Shown in pieces: positions 36,404 through 45,607 of a stretch of DNA of 64,000 nucleotides. Within the stretch, counting starts at the first letter, position 1. Every line of letters starts with the position of its first letter. The position numbers and the translations under genes are program-made. Origin of the DNA: Candidatus Faecousia excrementipullorum (lineage in GTDB: Bacteria; Bacillota; Clostridia; Oscillospirales; Oscillospiraceae); NCBI GenBank assembly GCA_018712825.1, contig DVGG01000026.1, positions 55,171 through 119,170 on the forward strand, read 5' to 3'. Under the pieces are notes generated by a model. It worked only from the letters and a program-made list of their open reading frames with translations, had not been told where the DNA came from and did not search any database.

Positions 36404-39388
36404 TTGTCAGAGCCGAAATTGATTTCCCCTCTGCTGGACAGCTTTGCCATGGGTGAGCCCATCAGTCAGCACAACGGTGTGCGGTGCTGCCCTGCCATTG
36501 ACGAGCGTTCCAATAAACGATATATTGTCAAAATCATTTCCATCCCCCAGTCTCCTGCCAAGCTGGAAGCCCTGCTGCTTACCGGCGCCTATTCCACCCC
36601 GGAGCAGGCCGGAAAGTATTTTGAGGGTTTGGCAGACGGTGTGGTACAGGAGGCCAAGGTGCTTACCAAGCTGTCCCAGCTGGAAGGATTCCTGCCTTAT
36701 GAAAACTGGCAGATTCGTCCCATGGACGATCAGGTGGGCTACGATGTGTATTTGCTGGGAGAGTACCGCCGCTCCCTGGAGCGGCAGTTCCGCCGGGACC
36801 CTCTGACCCATCTGCAGGCGGTCAATCTGGGCCTGGATCTGTGCGCTGCCCTCAGCGTGTGCCGGCAGGCCGGATACCTGTATGTGGATCTGAAGCCGGA
36901 GAATGTGTATATCACCGAGAAAAATCAATTCAAAATCGGTGATCTGGGCTTTGTGCGTCTTTCCTCTTTGAAGTACGCCTCCCTGCCGGATACATACCAC
37001 AGCCCCTACACCCCCCCGGAAATCACCGATGCCATGTCCAGCCTCAACGAGACCATGGATATTTATGCCTTGGGTCTGATTCTGTACCAGGCATACAACA
37101 ACGGTCAGCTGCCCTCCCAGGAGCAGACCGCTCCCGGAGAGGCCTTCCCGCCCCCGGAGTTTGCAGACTATGAGATGGCGGAGATCATCCTCAAGGCCTG
37201 CGCCCCCGACCCCAAGGACCGGTGGCAGAACCCCTCCCAGATGGGACAGGCTCTCGTGACCTATATGCAGCGCAACGGTGCCAACGACACTCCCATCATT
37301 GCCCCTGTGGACAGCCAGCCGGTTGCTTCGGAGGAGGTTCCCACCCAGGAGCCGGAGGAAGAAACTCCCGTCCAGGAAGCTGGAGGAACTGAAACCCCGG
37401 AAGCCGGGGAAGCACCGGAACCCCAGTCCGAGGATGGGGCAGAAGCCCAGCCGGAGGAGGAGACGGAATACTACCAGGACGAGCTGGGGAATCTCAGCTT
37501 CCTGGAAGACGCTCTGTCTCAGGAGGATATGCCCACCGCAGAGGATGCCCAGGATATCTCCTATGAGGAGGTCTCCGCCGAGGTATCGGAGATGATGTCT
37601 CAGGTAGACGACATCGCCGCCCATCCGGTTCCGGACCCGGTGGTGGCACCGGAGGCCATCGACGTTCCCATTCCCGACCCCCTGCCCATCGAGACAGAGG
37701 AAGAAACCCCTGACCAGGCAGATTCCCAGGAGGAATCCCAGGAAGAGGCGCAGGACGAGCCCCAGGACGGGGAGGAAGATGCTGAGGAGCCGGAAGAAGA
37801 AGCGGAAGAAGAAATCCTCCCGGAGGATGAGGAAACCCTTCAGAAAAGGAAGCACAGAAAGAAGGTCATCCTGGTCTGGACCATCACCTTGCTTCTGGTT
37901 GCTGCCCTGGCAGCAGGCGGTTTCTGCTTCTACAAATATTATTACGTGCAGACTGTTGACGGTATTACCGTAAGCGGCGACCACACCGCCCTGACGGTCA
38001 CGGTGGACACCCAGGCAGACCCCGCCAACCTCTATGTCACCTGTACCGATGACTACGGCAACCGCTACACCGCAGAAATTCAGGACGGCAAGGCCCTTTT
38101 CTCCAATCTGACCCCCAACACCTACTATACGGTGCAGGTACAGGCCAGAGGCTTCCGGACAGTTCAGGGCAATGCCTCCCAGACCTACACCACCCCCACC
38201 CTGATTAACATTTCCAAATTTGACGCCGTCACCGGCACGGAGGAGGGCAGCGCCATCCTCACCTTCACCACAGAGGGCGGCAACTCGGCCCAGACCGGCA
38301 GCTGGAATATCACCTACTACGCCGAAGGCGAGGAGGAAAAGACCATTTCCTGCACCGGAAACACTGCCACCATTACCGGCCTGACTCTGGGCAAGGAGTA
38401 CACCTTCCAGATTCTGCCCCAGAACAATGAGACCATCACCGGCACCACCATTTTGACCTTTGTGCCCCAGAAGCTGATTTATCCCAAGAATCTTCAGATT
38501 ATCAGCTGCGTGGACGGCAAGATGACCGCCACCTGGGAGGCCCCTGCCGATACCCAGGTCGCCAGCTGGACTGCCCACTGCTATCTGGCAGACGGCACCT
38601 ATGTGACCACCCAAACCGTCCAGGAGCCCACCGTCACCTTTGAAGGTATCGACCCGGCCCAGGGCTATATGGTTGAGGTGGTAGCGGAAGGGATGAGTGT
38701 CAGCGAGCGGGTTACCCTGGAGCCCAATCCCATCACCTTGTCCAATCTGGCAGCGGACACCTCCGTTCCCGGTACCGTTACCCTCACCTGGGACGCCACC
38801 CAGCAGCCGGAGCAATGGATTGTCAATTACCAAATCGAAGGCTTCGACCAGCCTCAGCAGGTGACCACCGGGGAGAACACCATCACCATCACCGGTCTGG
38901 TGCCCAACGTGGCCTATACCTTCCAGGTCACCAGGGAAGAAGGCAATGTGCTGGGAGGAACCCTGGTGGTAAACACCCCGGCGGCAGAGGTTTTCTCCTG
39001 CACCTATGACAACTTCACTGTAACCGCCCAGGATATGACCATCCAGATGTGCAAGACCCCCTCCGCGGAAGGCTGGAATCAGAATAACGTGAAGAAGTCC
39101 GACTACACCACGGAGTTTGCCGTGGGTGAGAAGGCTTCCTTCGTGCTGAATCTGAAGAAGGTTTACGGCCTTTCCGATGACCCGGTAGCGGTTACCTATG
39201 TGGTTACCGATGCCGAGGGAAAAATTCTCACCGTGGACACCCAGAACACCACCTGGAATGATTTGTGGGATATGTACTACGCCTGCCTGGATGTGCCTCA
39301 GCTGCCCTCCGCAGCCGGAGACTACAAGCTGTCCATTTACTTCAACGGCGGCTTTATTACCACCCAGGACTTTACCATGGTTGCCTGA
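36404..39388 (+). CDS. Eukaryotic-type protein kinase-like protein with acidic linker, one TM and fibronectin type III-like repeats
   Basis: YVDLKPENVYITEKNQFKIGDLGFV; TM VILVWTITLLLVAALAAGGFCFY; repeated FN3-like strands; TTG start preceded by AAAGGAGG. Confidence 0.82.
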   Translation: MSEPKLISPLLDSFAMGEPISQHNGVRCCPAIDERSNKRYIVKIISIPQSPAKLEALLLTGAYSTPEQAGKYFEGLADGVVQEAKVLTKLSQLEGFLPYENWQIRPMDDQVGYDVYLLGEYRRSLERQFRRDPLTHLQAVNLGLDLCAALSVCRQAGYLYVDLKPENVYITEKNQFKIGDLGFVRLSSLKYASLPDTYHSPYTPPEITDAMSSLNETMDIYALGLILYQAYNNGQLPSQEQTAPGEAFPPPEFADYEMAEIILKACAPDPKDRWQNPSQMGQALVTYMQRNGANDTPIIAPVDSQPVASEEVPTQEPEEETPVQEAGGTETPEAGEAPEPQSEDGAEAQPEEETEYYQDELGNLSFLEDALSQEDMPTAEDAQDISYEEVSAEVSEMMSQVDDIAAHPVPDPVVAPEAIDVPIPDPLPIETEEETPDQADSQEESQEEAQDEPQDGEEDAEEPEEEAEEEILPEDEETLQKRKHRKKVILVWTITLLLVAALAAGGFCFYKYYYVQTVDGITVSGDHTALTVTVDTQADPANLYVTCTDDYGNRYTAEIQDGKALFSNLTPNTYYTVQVQARGFRTVQGNASQTYTTPTLINISKFDAVTGTEEGSAILTFTTEGGNSAQTGSWNITYYAEGEEEKTISCTGNTATITGLTLGKEYTFQILPQNNETITGTTILTFVPQKLIYPKNLQIISCVDGKMTATWEAPADTQVASWTAHCYLADGTYVTTQTVQEPTVTFEGIDPAQGYMVEVVAEGMSVSERVTLEPNPITLSNLAADTSVPGTVTLTWDATQQPEQWIVNYQIEGFDQPQQVTTGENTITITGLVPNVAYTFQVTREEGNVLGGTLVVNTPAAEVFSCTYDNFTVTAQDMTIQMCKTPSAEGWNQNNVKKSDYTTEFAVGEKASFVLNLKKVYGLSDDPVAVTYVVTDAEGKILTVDTQNTTWNDLWDMYYACLDVPQLPSAAGDYKLSIYFNGGFITTQDFTMVA

Positions 39389-39392
39389 TTAT

Positions 39393-39425
39393 CTGCCCGG
39401 TATCCCCCAAAAGGATACCGGGCAG
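39393..39425 (+). terminator. Terminator after kinase gene
   Basis: CTGCCCGGTATCC-CCCAAAA-GGATACCGGGCAG then T-rich. Confidence 0.8.
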
Positions 39426-39487
39426 TTCTATTCTTTTGGGGGGACGCATATACTCCTGGATATCCATTCCTTTTTAGGAGGCATATT

Positions 39488-40003
39488 ATGGAATACCGCT
39501 GTCGCCCCCCGGAACCCCCTCTGCCACCTATCCGCATTGAGCGGAAAAACCCGGAATACGCCAGGCTCCTGTTGGCTGACTATGCAGGAAAAGCAGGAGA
39601 ATTTACCGCCTCTACCCAATACATTTATCAAGCCCTCATCACCCACCAGAGCCACCCCCGGCTGTCGGAAGATCTGGAGCGCATCTCCATCGCTGAGATG
39701 CGCCACATGGAGCGGCTGGGGAAGCTGATTGTACTGTTGGGAGGGAATCCCCTGCTGCGCACCTGTCCCATGGGTGGGTGCTGCTACTGGGAGGGTTGCT
39801 GCATCTCTCCCACCCGGGAAGTCACCGAATTCCTGGAAGAGAATATTCAGGGAGAAAAAGCCGCCATTGCGAATTACCGCCAGCGGATTCGTCAGATTCA
39901 GGACCGGTACATTCAGGCTGTGCTGGAGCGAATCATTCAGGATGAGGAAGCCCACATAGAAATCTTCCGAAAATACCTGGAGTATTTCCGGGGAGAAGGA
40001 TAA
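39488..40003 (+). CDS. Ferritin-like diiron domain protein
   Basis: GEFTASTQYIYQA, SIAEMRHMERLG, GEKAAIANYRQRI, DEEAHIEIF (E..ExxH pattern twice). Confidence 0.8.
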   Translation: MEYRCRPPEPPLPPIRIERKNPEYARLLLADYAGKAGEFTASTQYIYQALITHQSHPRLSEDLERISIAEMRHMERLGKLIVLLGGNPLLRTCPMGGCCYWEGCCISPTREVTEFLEENIQGEKAAIANYRQRIRQIQDRYIQAVLERIIQDEEAHIEIFRKYLEYFRGEG

Positions 40004-40009
40004 AAAATC

Positions 40010-40037
40010 CAGCAGAACAGATTTTTCTGTTCTGCTG
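40010..40037. repeat. 28-bp direct repeat B1 = terminator hairpin, flank of element copy B
   Basis: CAGCAGAACAGATTTTTCTGTTCTGCTG, identical to 40291-40318. Confidence 0.95.
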
Positions 40038-40289
40038 CAGCGTGTCAAAAAACCTTTTTGACACGCTGCCAGACTGTCAAGAAAGGCACAAAGACAAGCA
40101 AACGCCGCCCGTAGGCGTACATGGGGTACGGTAGGGCGGCGTTTGCGCAGTAAGGCAAAAGCGTTGCGCAGCAATAATTTCCGGGCTTTTGTTGGAGGAA
40201 CTGCACCTGGTTTTTCTACCAATCCTCCAAAAGGGGATGAAAGCCCATTTCCTTTTGCTTTTGCCGGTTTGGGACTTTATTGACAGTCT
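40038..40289 (-). mobile_element. MITE-like element copy B, inverted relative to copy A (219-bp core 40071-40289 plus side hairpin 40038-40068)
   Basis: AGACTGTCA...TGACAGTCT; reverse complement nearly identical to 34929-35179; 28-bp repeats at both sides. Confidence 0.88.
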
Positions 40290-40290
40290 G

Positions 40291-40318
40291 CAGCAGAACA
40301 GATTTTTCTGTTCTGCTG
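40291..40318. repeat. 28-bp direct repeat B2 = terminator hairpin
   Basis: Identical to 40010-40037. Confidence 0.95.
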
Positions 40319-40325
40319 GTTCTTT

Positions 40326-41420
40326 TTATTGGGGTTTTACCTGCAAAAGCACCGGGTTGTGGTCGCTGTAGGTAAAGCTCTCGTCCAGGGTCTCCACCGA
40401 CAGCACCTGCAGATTGGGAGAGACGATAAAGCCGTCAATCACATAGTACTGGGTCAAATCACTTTCCGGGTCATAGGGTTGATTCAGCAGGCGGCAGGTG
40501 GGTGTGGTGTCATCGTACAGGTAATCCCATCCCTCCGGCAGGGCATCCAGGTAACCCGGCACCCACTGGCTGGTGGGTTTGATCACGGGGTCAAGGCCTG
40601 TGAAAAACTGATTGAAATCTCCACCGGCAATCACATAGTTTCCCTTTTCATATTCTTCAAGCAAAAGGCCTGTCAGCTGCTGGGTCTGGGCCGTCTTTCC
40701 CTCTCCATCATCATAGGCCTCCAGGTGCAGGTTGATGATCACCAGTTCCTTGTCCGTTCCCTCCACGGGAATCCGGGAAATCAGCAGGCAACGCTTCAGG
40801 TTGGCAGCCCGCACCGGCCAGGAAAAGGGCACCGGCAGGCTCTGGCGCACCGAATCCGCCAGGGTGTAGCGGCTGTAGGTGGCAAGGCCGGAGCTGACCT
40901 TTCCGATGGGGTCCGTCACCGGGAAGGGGACGAAGCCACATTCATAATTCAGGGCGAAGCAGGACTGGTAGTCCGCCAAAGTATCCCCATAGCGCTCCCA
41001 TTGGTTGTGGTGGTAGGTACGTCCCGAGTCCCGGTCCACCTCCTGCAAAAGGTAAATATCCGCCTGCACTTCCTCCAGCACTTGGGCAATGCCTTCCTCA
41101 TTTTTGCTCACCAGGGATTCACTTTCCGGGGTTCCCTGGGTGCCGCCGTCCAGAATAAAATCCGCCTCCGCACCCAGGCCTGCATAGCCTGTGTTCCAGG
41201 TGAGTACCTTCAAGACCTCCCCTTCATAAGCCTCAGGATTTCCCTGCTCCAGCTGCCAGGCCGGTTCCTCTGCCTGGGGCTTGTACTCCGTCACCGTCAG
41301 GTAGATGAGAAGCCCCAGCAGCATCAAAAGAGCCAGACCAACGAGCGCTGCCAGACCAATTCCCACATAAAAGTACCAGTGGCGGACGCCGCCCCCTCCT
41401 GTATGGATTTTCATTTCCAT
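40326..41420 (-). CDS. Membrane-anchored endonuclease/exonuclease/phosphatase family protein
   Basis: N-terminal TM, VLTWNTGYAGL, LLQEVDRDS, VIINLHLEAYDDGEGK, GGDFNQ, YVIDGFIVS, YSDHNPVLLQV. Confidence 0.9.
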   Translation of the reverse strand: MEMKIHTGGGGVRHWYFYVGIGLAALVGLALLMLLGLLIYLTVTEYKPQAEEPAWQLEQGNPEAYEGEVLKVLTWNTGYAGLGAEADFILDGGTQGTPESESLVSKNEEGIAQVLEEVQADIYLLQEVDRDSGRTYHHNQWERYGDTLADYQSCFALNYECGFVPFPVTDPIGKVSSGLATYSRYTLADSVRQSLPVPFSWPVRAANLKRCLLISRIPVEGTDKELVIINLHLEAYDDGEGKTAQTQQLTGLLLEEYEKGNYVIAGGDFNQFFTGLDPVIKPTSQWVPGYLDALPEGWDYLYDDTTPTCRLLNQPYDPESDLTQYYVIDGFIVSPNLQVLSVETLDESFTYSDHNPVLLQVKPQ

Positions 41421-41550
41421 TCCTCCTTTTCTTTATCCTACCACTCCCGGCGGCAGGATGCAAGAAAAAACCAACAGGACTTCCCCCCTCTATTGATTTG
41501 TCCAGGGAAATATGTATAATAAGGTTACAAGAAAAAGAAAGGAAACCGTC

Positions 41551-42852
41551 ATGACCAAAAAACTTTCTGTCATTCTCATCGGTGCAGGAAACCGGGGAGA
41601 AACCTACACAAACATCATGGCTCAAATGCCCCGGCAGTTTCAGGTGGTAGGGGTAGCTGAGCCCATCGAAAGCCGCCGGGAGCAGATTCGTCTGCGGCAC
41701 AATATCCCGGAAGAAATGTGCTTTTCCCACTGGAAGGATTTGCTGGCCCTGGGCAAATGCGCCGATGTGGCCCTGATTTGCACCATGGACCAGCAGCACC
41801 TGGAGCCGGCAATGGCTGCCATTTCTTTGGGCTATCAGATTCTTTTGGAAAAGCCTGTGGCACCGGACCCCCAGTCCTGCCTGAAAATCGCCCGCCACGC
41901 AGAAAAAATGGGTGTGAAGGTGGTGGTGTGCCACGTGCTGCGCTACACTCCCTTCTTTACCACGTTGAAAGCCCTGATTGCGGAAGGGCGGCTGGGGCAG
42001 ATTGTCTCTATCAACCACGAGGAATGTGTGGGCAATGTGCACCAGAGCCACAGCTTCGTCCGGGGCAACTGGGGAAATGCAGGCCGCTCCTCCTGTATGC
42101 TCCTGCAAAAATCCTGTCACGACCTGGACATTCTCCAATGGCTCATTGGAAAAAAATGCCGGAAGGTTCAGTCCTTTGGCTCCTTACAGTATTTCCGCCA
42201 GGAAAACGCCCCGGAAGGTGCACCTGAACGTTGCATGGACGGCTGCCCTCAGGGAGATACGTGCCCCTACAACGCTGTGAAGCTGTACCTGGAGGACAAG
42301 AAAAACGACTGGTTCCGCACCACCTGCGCCCGGCAGGCAGACCCCACCGATGAAATGATTGCGCAAGCCCTGCGCACCACCCAATACGGAAAATGCGTAT
42401 TCCGGTGCGACAACGATGTGGTGGACCACCAGACGGTGAATCTGCTGTTTGAAGATGGGGTAACCGTTACCTTTACCATGTGCGCCTTCAACCGGGGCGG
42501 ACGGTACATCCACATTATGGGCACCAAGGCAGAGCTGCGGGCAGCTCTGGACGGTACGGGGGAGCCCATCCGCCTGTATGATTTTGAAAGCCGCACCACC
42601 CAGGAAATTCCCATCACCGGGAAAGACGGCATCTCCGGTGGTCACGGCGGCGGAGACGAGGGGATCATTGAGTCCCTTTATCAGTACCTCACCGGCGGAG
42701 ACCCGGGGTGCTCTGTCTCGGATGTTGCGGTCTCCGTGGACAACCATCTGATCGTGTTCGCAGCGGAAAAGGCCCGGGAAACCGGCACCGTTGTGGATTT
42801 GCAGCAGTACATTCATTCTTTGGAAAACGAAGGAAAAGAGGATGCTTTATGA
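41551..42852 (+). CDS. Gfo/Idh/MocA family oxidoreductase
   Basis: VILIGAGNRGETYTNIM; ILLEKPVAPDPQSC. Confidence 0.9.
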   Translation: MTKKLSVILIGAGNRGETYTNIMAQMPRQFQVVGVAEPIESRREQIRLRHNIPEEMCFSHWKDLLALGKCADVALICTMDQQHLEPAMAAISLGYQILLEKPVAPDPQSCLKIARHAEKMGVKVVVCHVLRYTPFFTTLKALIAEGRLGQIVSINHEECVGNVHQSHSFVRGNWGNAGRSSCMLLQKSCHDLDILQWLIGKKCRKVQSFGSLQYFRQENAPEGAPERCMDGCPQGDTCPYNAVKLYLEDKKNDWFRTTCARQADPTDEMIAQALRTTQYGKCVFRCDNDVVDHQTVNLLFEDGVTVTFTMCAFNRGGRYIHIMGTKAELRAALDGTGEPIRLYDFESRTTQEIPITGKDGISGGHGGGDEGIIESLYQYLTGGDPGCSVSDVAVSVDNHLIVFAAEKARETGTVVDLQQYIHSLENEGKEDAL

Positions 42853-43787
42853 AAAAATATGTCATTGGCGTGGATGTGGGCGGCACTGCCTGCAAGCTGG
42901 GTGTGTTTGAAACCACCGGAGAGCTGCTTACCAAGTGGGAAATCAAAACCGACACCCGGGACAAGGGCAGCCACATCCTGGAGGATGTGGCCAAGGCAAT
43001 TCTGGGGAAGATTGCGGAAATGGGCATCGCCACTCAGGATGTGCTGGGCATCGGTGTGGGCGTTCCCAGCCCTGTAACCGGGGACGGAATTGCGGTGGGC
43101 GCTGCCAATCTGGGCTGGTCCAAATATCCCGTGGCCCAGGTGCTGAACCAGCTCACCGGGCTTCCGGTAAAGGCCGGAAACGATGTGAATGTGGCAACCC
43201 TGGGCGAGCAGTGGATGGGCAGCGCCGTAGGCCGTTCCAGCGCCCTGATGCTCACCCTGGGCACCGGTGTGGGCGGCGGTGTGGTGATTGACAACCGGAT
43301 TGTCACCGGCTTCTCCGGCGCAGCCGGTGAAATCGGGCACATGAAGGTAAAGGACAACGAGACCATCCCCTGCGGCTGCGGCAAGTACGGCTGTCTGGAG
43401 CAGTATGCCTCCGCCACCGGCATTGTCCGGCTGGCCAAGGAGCTTTTGTGCCGTTCCGACGAGGCCAGCGCCATGCGTCAGTGTGAAAACCTCACTGCAA
43501 AGGACGTGTTTGACTGTGCCAAGGCCCAGGACGCCCTGGCTTTGCAGGTGGTAGACCAGTTTGGTCAGATTCTGGGCACTGCCCTTGCCAACATTGCCGC
43601 CATCATCAACCCGGAGATTTTCGTCATCGGCGGCGGCGTGTCCAAGGCCGGTCAGATTATTCTGGATGTGGTGCAGAAGTATTTCCGGGAGAATGTGTTC
43701 TTCGGCTGTGCCGACACCCAGTTTACCCTGGCAAGCCTGGGCAACGACGCCGGCATCTACGGCGCCGCCTCCATGGTATTGAATTAA
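42849..43787 (+). CDS. ROK family sugar kinase (glucokinase-like)
   Basis: VIGVDVGGTACKLGVFE; TLGTGVGGGVVID; GEIGHMKV...CGCGKYGCLEQYAS. Confidence 0.93.
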   Translation: MKKYVIGVDVGGTACKLGVFETTGELLTKWEIKTDTRDKGSHILEDVAKAILGKIAEMGIATQDVLGIGVGVPSPVTGDGIAVGAANLGWSKYPVAQVLNQLTGLPVKAGNDVNVATLGEQWMGSAVGRSSALMLTLGTGVGGGVVIDNRIVTGFSGAAGEIGHMKVKDNETIPCGCGKYGCLEQYASATGIVRLAKELLCRSDEASAMRQCENLTAKDVFDCAKAQDALALQVVDQFGQILGTALANIAAIINPEIFVIGGGVSKAGQIILDVVQKYFRENVFFGCADTQFTLASLGNDAGIYGAASMVLN

Positions 43788-43794
43788 AGGAAAA

Positions 43795-43818
43795 GGCCCG
43801 GTGCTTACGCACCGGGCC
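43795..43818 (+). terminator. Terminator-like hairpin after ROK gene
   Basis: GGCCCGGTGC-TTAC-GCACCGGGCC. Confidence 0.7.
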
Positions 43819-44097
43819 GCATCACTGTCATTGTAGCAGATTCTTTACAGAAAAGTCAAGATATGTTTCTGATTCTTCTGTATTTCTATGTTTTACACAA
43901 GTTTATGGTATCTTTTTCTTGCAGTATTCCCTATTGCAATTCTCCTGCCCCTGTGGTACATTATAGTCAGAAAGGGTGATACCGATGCAGAGGTAAAGCT
44001 CCTCTACTTGCAGCAAGGTCGCTGCAGGAAAACCGAAACCGTATTTCCGGTTTGGATAGTTTCCCACATATCGGCCGCTCACTTATGAGCATACTGT

Positions 44098-44217
44098 ATG
44101 AAAATTTTAGATGATTTGTGTGGAGGAAATGGGATTCAGCAAGGAAATGTGGTGCAGGAAATCTGTAGAAAGCGAGGTTACACACGGATGTTAGATATCA
44201 AGAGTGAACAGATTTGA
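44098..44217 (+). CDS. Short ORF, 39 aa, possible mobile-element-associated small protein or remnant
   Basis: MKILDDLCGGNGIQQGNVVQEICRKRGYTRMLDIKSEQI in AT-richer 43.85-44.25 kb interval; no clear SD. Confidence 0.25.
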   Translation: MKILDDLCGGNGIQQGNVVQEICRKRGYTRMLDIKSEQI

Positions 44218-44303
44218 CCCTTGGCTGGAGGTTGCGGAAGGCACATCAGTCAAGGGTCAAATCTTTTCTCCTCTTCTGTCCGTGTTGGCCACAGGAGGCA
44301 CTT

Positions 44304-44834
44304 ATGAATTTTTTGGAAATCGCTAAGGTTCGGCAGTCCTGCCGCAGCTATAACCCGGACCGCCCTGTGGAGGCGGAGAAGCTCCAGGCGGTGCTGGAGG
44401 CGGTGCGGCTGGCACCCTCTGCCTGCAATTCCCAGCCCTACCACCTCACCGTCTGCCGGGGGGAAACCGCCCGGAAGGTGGCGGGGGCTGTCACCGGCAT
44501 GGGAATCAACGGCTTTGCCAAGGATGTGCCGGTGCTGATTGTCATTTCCCAGGACGCCTACTCCAAGTCCGCCGCCCTGGGAGCGAAGCTGAAGAAGAAC
44601 GACTACCGCTCCATGGACATCGGCATCGCCGCTGCCTATCTCACCGCAGAAGCCACCGCCCAGGGGCTGGGCTCCTGCATCTTGGGCTGGCTGGACGACA
44701 CCAAAATCCGCAACATCTGTAATCTGCCCGATGCGGTGCGGCTGGTGATCGCCCTGGGCTACCCCGGAGAAAAGGATGCACCCCGGATCAAGAAAAGAAA
44801 GACACTGGAAGAACTGGTCACCTATATGGACTAA
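44304..44834 (+). CDS. Nitroreductase family protein
   Basis: MNFLEIAKVRQSCRSYNPDRPVEAEKLQAVLEAVRLAPSACNSQPYHLTV. Confidence 0.92.
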   Translation: MNFLEIAKVRQSCRSYNPDRPVEAEKLQAVLEAVRLAPSACNSQPYHLTVCRGETARKVAGAVTGMGINGFAKDVPVLIVISQDAYSKSAALGAKLKKNDYRSMDIGIAAAYLTAEATAQGLGSCILGWLDDTKIRNICNLPDAVRLVIALGYPGEKDAPRIKKRKTLEELVTYMD

Positions 44835-44876
44835 ATGCAAGACCGAAGCAGCATTTTGCCGCTTCGGTCTAAGTTT

Positions 44877-45515
44877 TTACTTTTTTTCTTTAATTTGGGC
44901 CTGCAGGTGCATGGACAGCACTGCAAGAGAGGTTGCCATGTTCTCATTTTGCACCAGAATGTTGCCGGGCACGTCCAGATGCACCGGGGCAAAGTTCCAG
45001 ATGGCCTTGATTCCGCAGGCAATCATCCGGTCGCAAACCTCCTGGGCGTGTTCCGACGGCACGGTGATAATGCCCATGAGCACCTTGTTGGTACGGCAGA
45101 AGCTCTCCATCCGCTCCATGGGGATGATGGGCTTGCCGTCCACCGTTTTCTCCGCCTTGGGGCTTATATCAAAGGCTGCCAGAATGTTCAGGCCGTAGGC
45201 CTCAAAGCCGCTGTAGCCCAGCAGGGCCTGGCCCAGCTTGCCGGCACCCACCAAAATGGCGTCTGTTGTATTGTCATAGCCCAGAAACTGGCTGATATCC
45301 TCAATCAGTCCCTCCCGGAGATACCCGATTTTGGGGCGGCCGCCGTCGGACACCAAAGCCAGATCCTTCCGGACCTGCACTTCGCCCATACCCAGGGCGT
45401 TGGCCATGGCGGTGGCAGAAATATAGGGAGAGGCCTCCTCCGGGATGGTCTTCAGGTATGCCAGATAGCTGGGAAGCCGCTTGAGAACGGACTTGGAAAC
45501 TTCTTTTCGCTCCAT
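44877..45515 (-). CDS. rex: Redox-sensing transcriptional repressor Rex
   Basis: RLPSYLAYLKTIPEEASPYISATAMANALGMGEVQVRKDLALVSDGGRPKIGY; GAGKLGQALLGYSGF. Confidence 0.95.
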   Translation of the reverse strand: MERKEVSKSVLKRLPSYLAYLKTIPEEASPYISATAMANALGMGEVQVRKDLALVSDGGRPKIGYLREGLIEDISQFLGYDNTTDAILVGAGKLGQALLGYSGFEAYGLNILAAFDISPKAEKTVDGKPIIPMERMESFCRTNKVLMGIITVPSEHAQEVCDRMIACGIKAIWNFAPVHLDVPGNILVQNENMATSLAVLSMHLQAQIKEKK

Positions 45516-45607
45516 GGTAAAACACCTTTCGTACTTTCCATATCGATATTATTTTTACCGATTGTACCACAGTTTTTTCCATTTTGCAAGTGAGAAACAG
45601 GAATCTT

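Noticed and set aside
36407-38833. 808-aa minus-strand ORF
   Set aside because: Mirror of the kinase/FN3 gene; composition artefact
34901-40318. Composite transposon mobilising the 5-kb kinase block
   Set aside because: Each element copy has its own private 28-bp direct repeats, indicating two independent insertions rather than one composite event
40189-40371. ORF MLEELHLVFLPILQKGMKAHFLLLLPVWDFIDSL (also in copy A)
   Set aside because: Lies inside the MITE-like element, no SD, frame runs through the TIR into flanking DNA; more likely structural DNA than a gene
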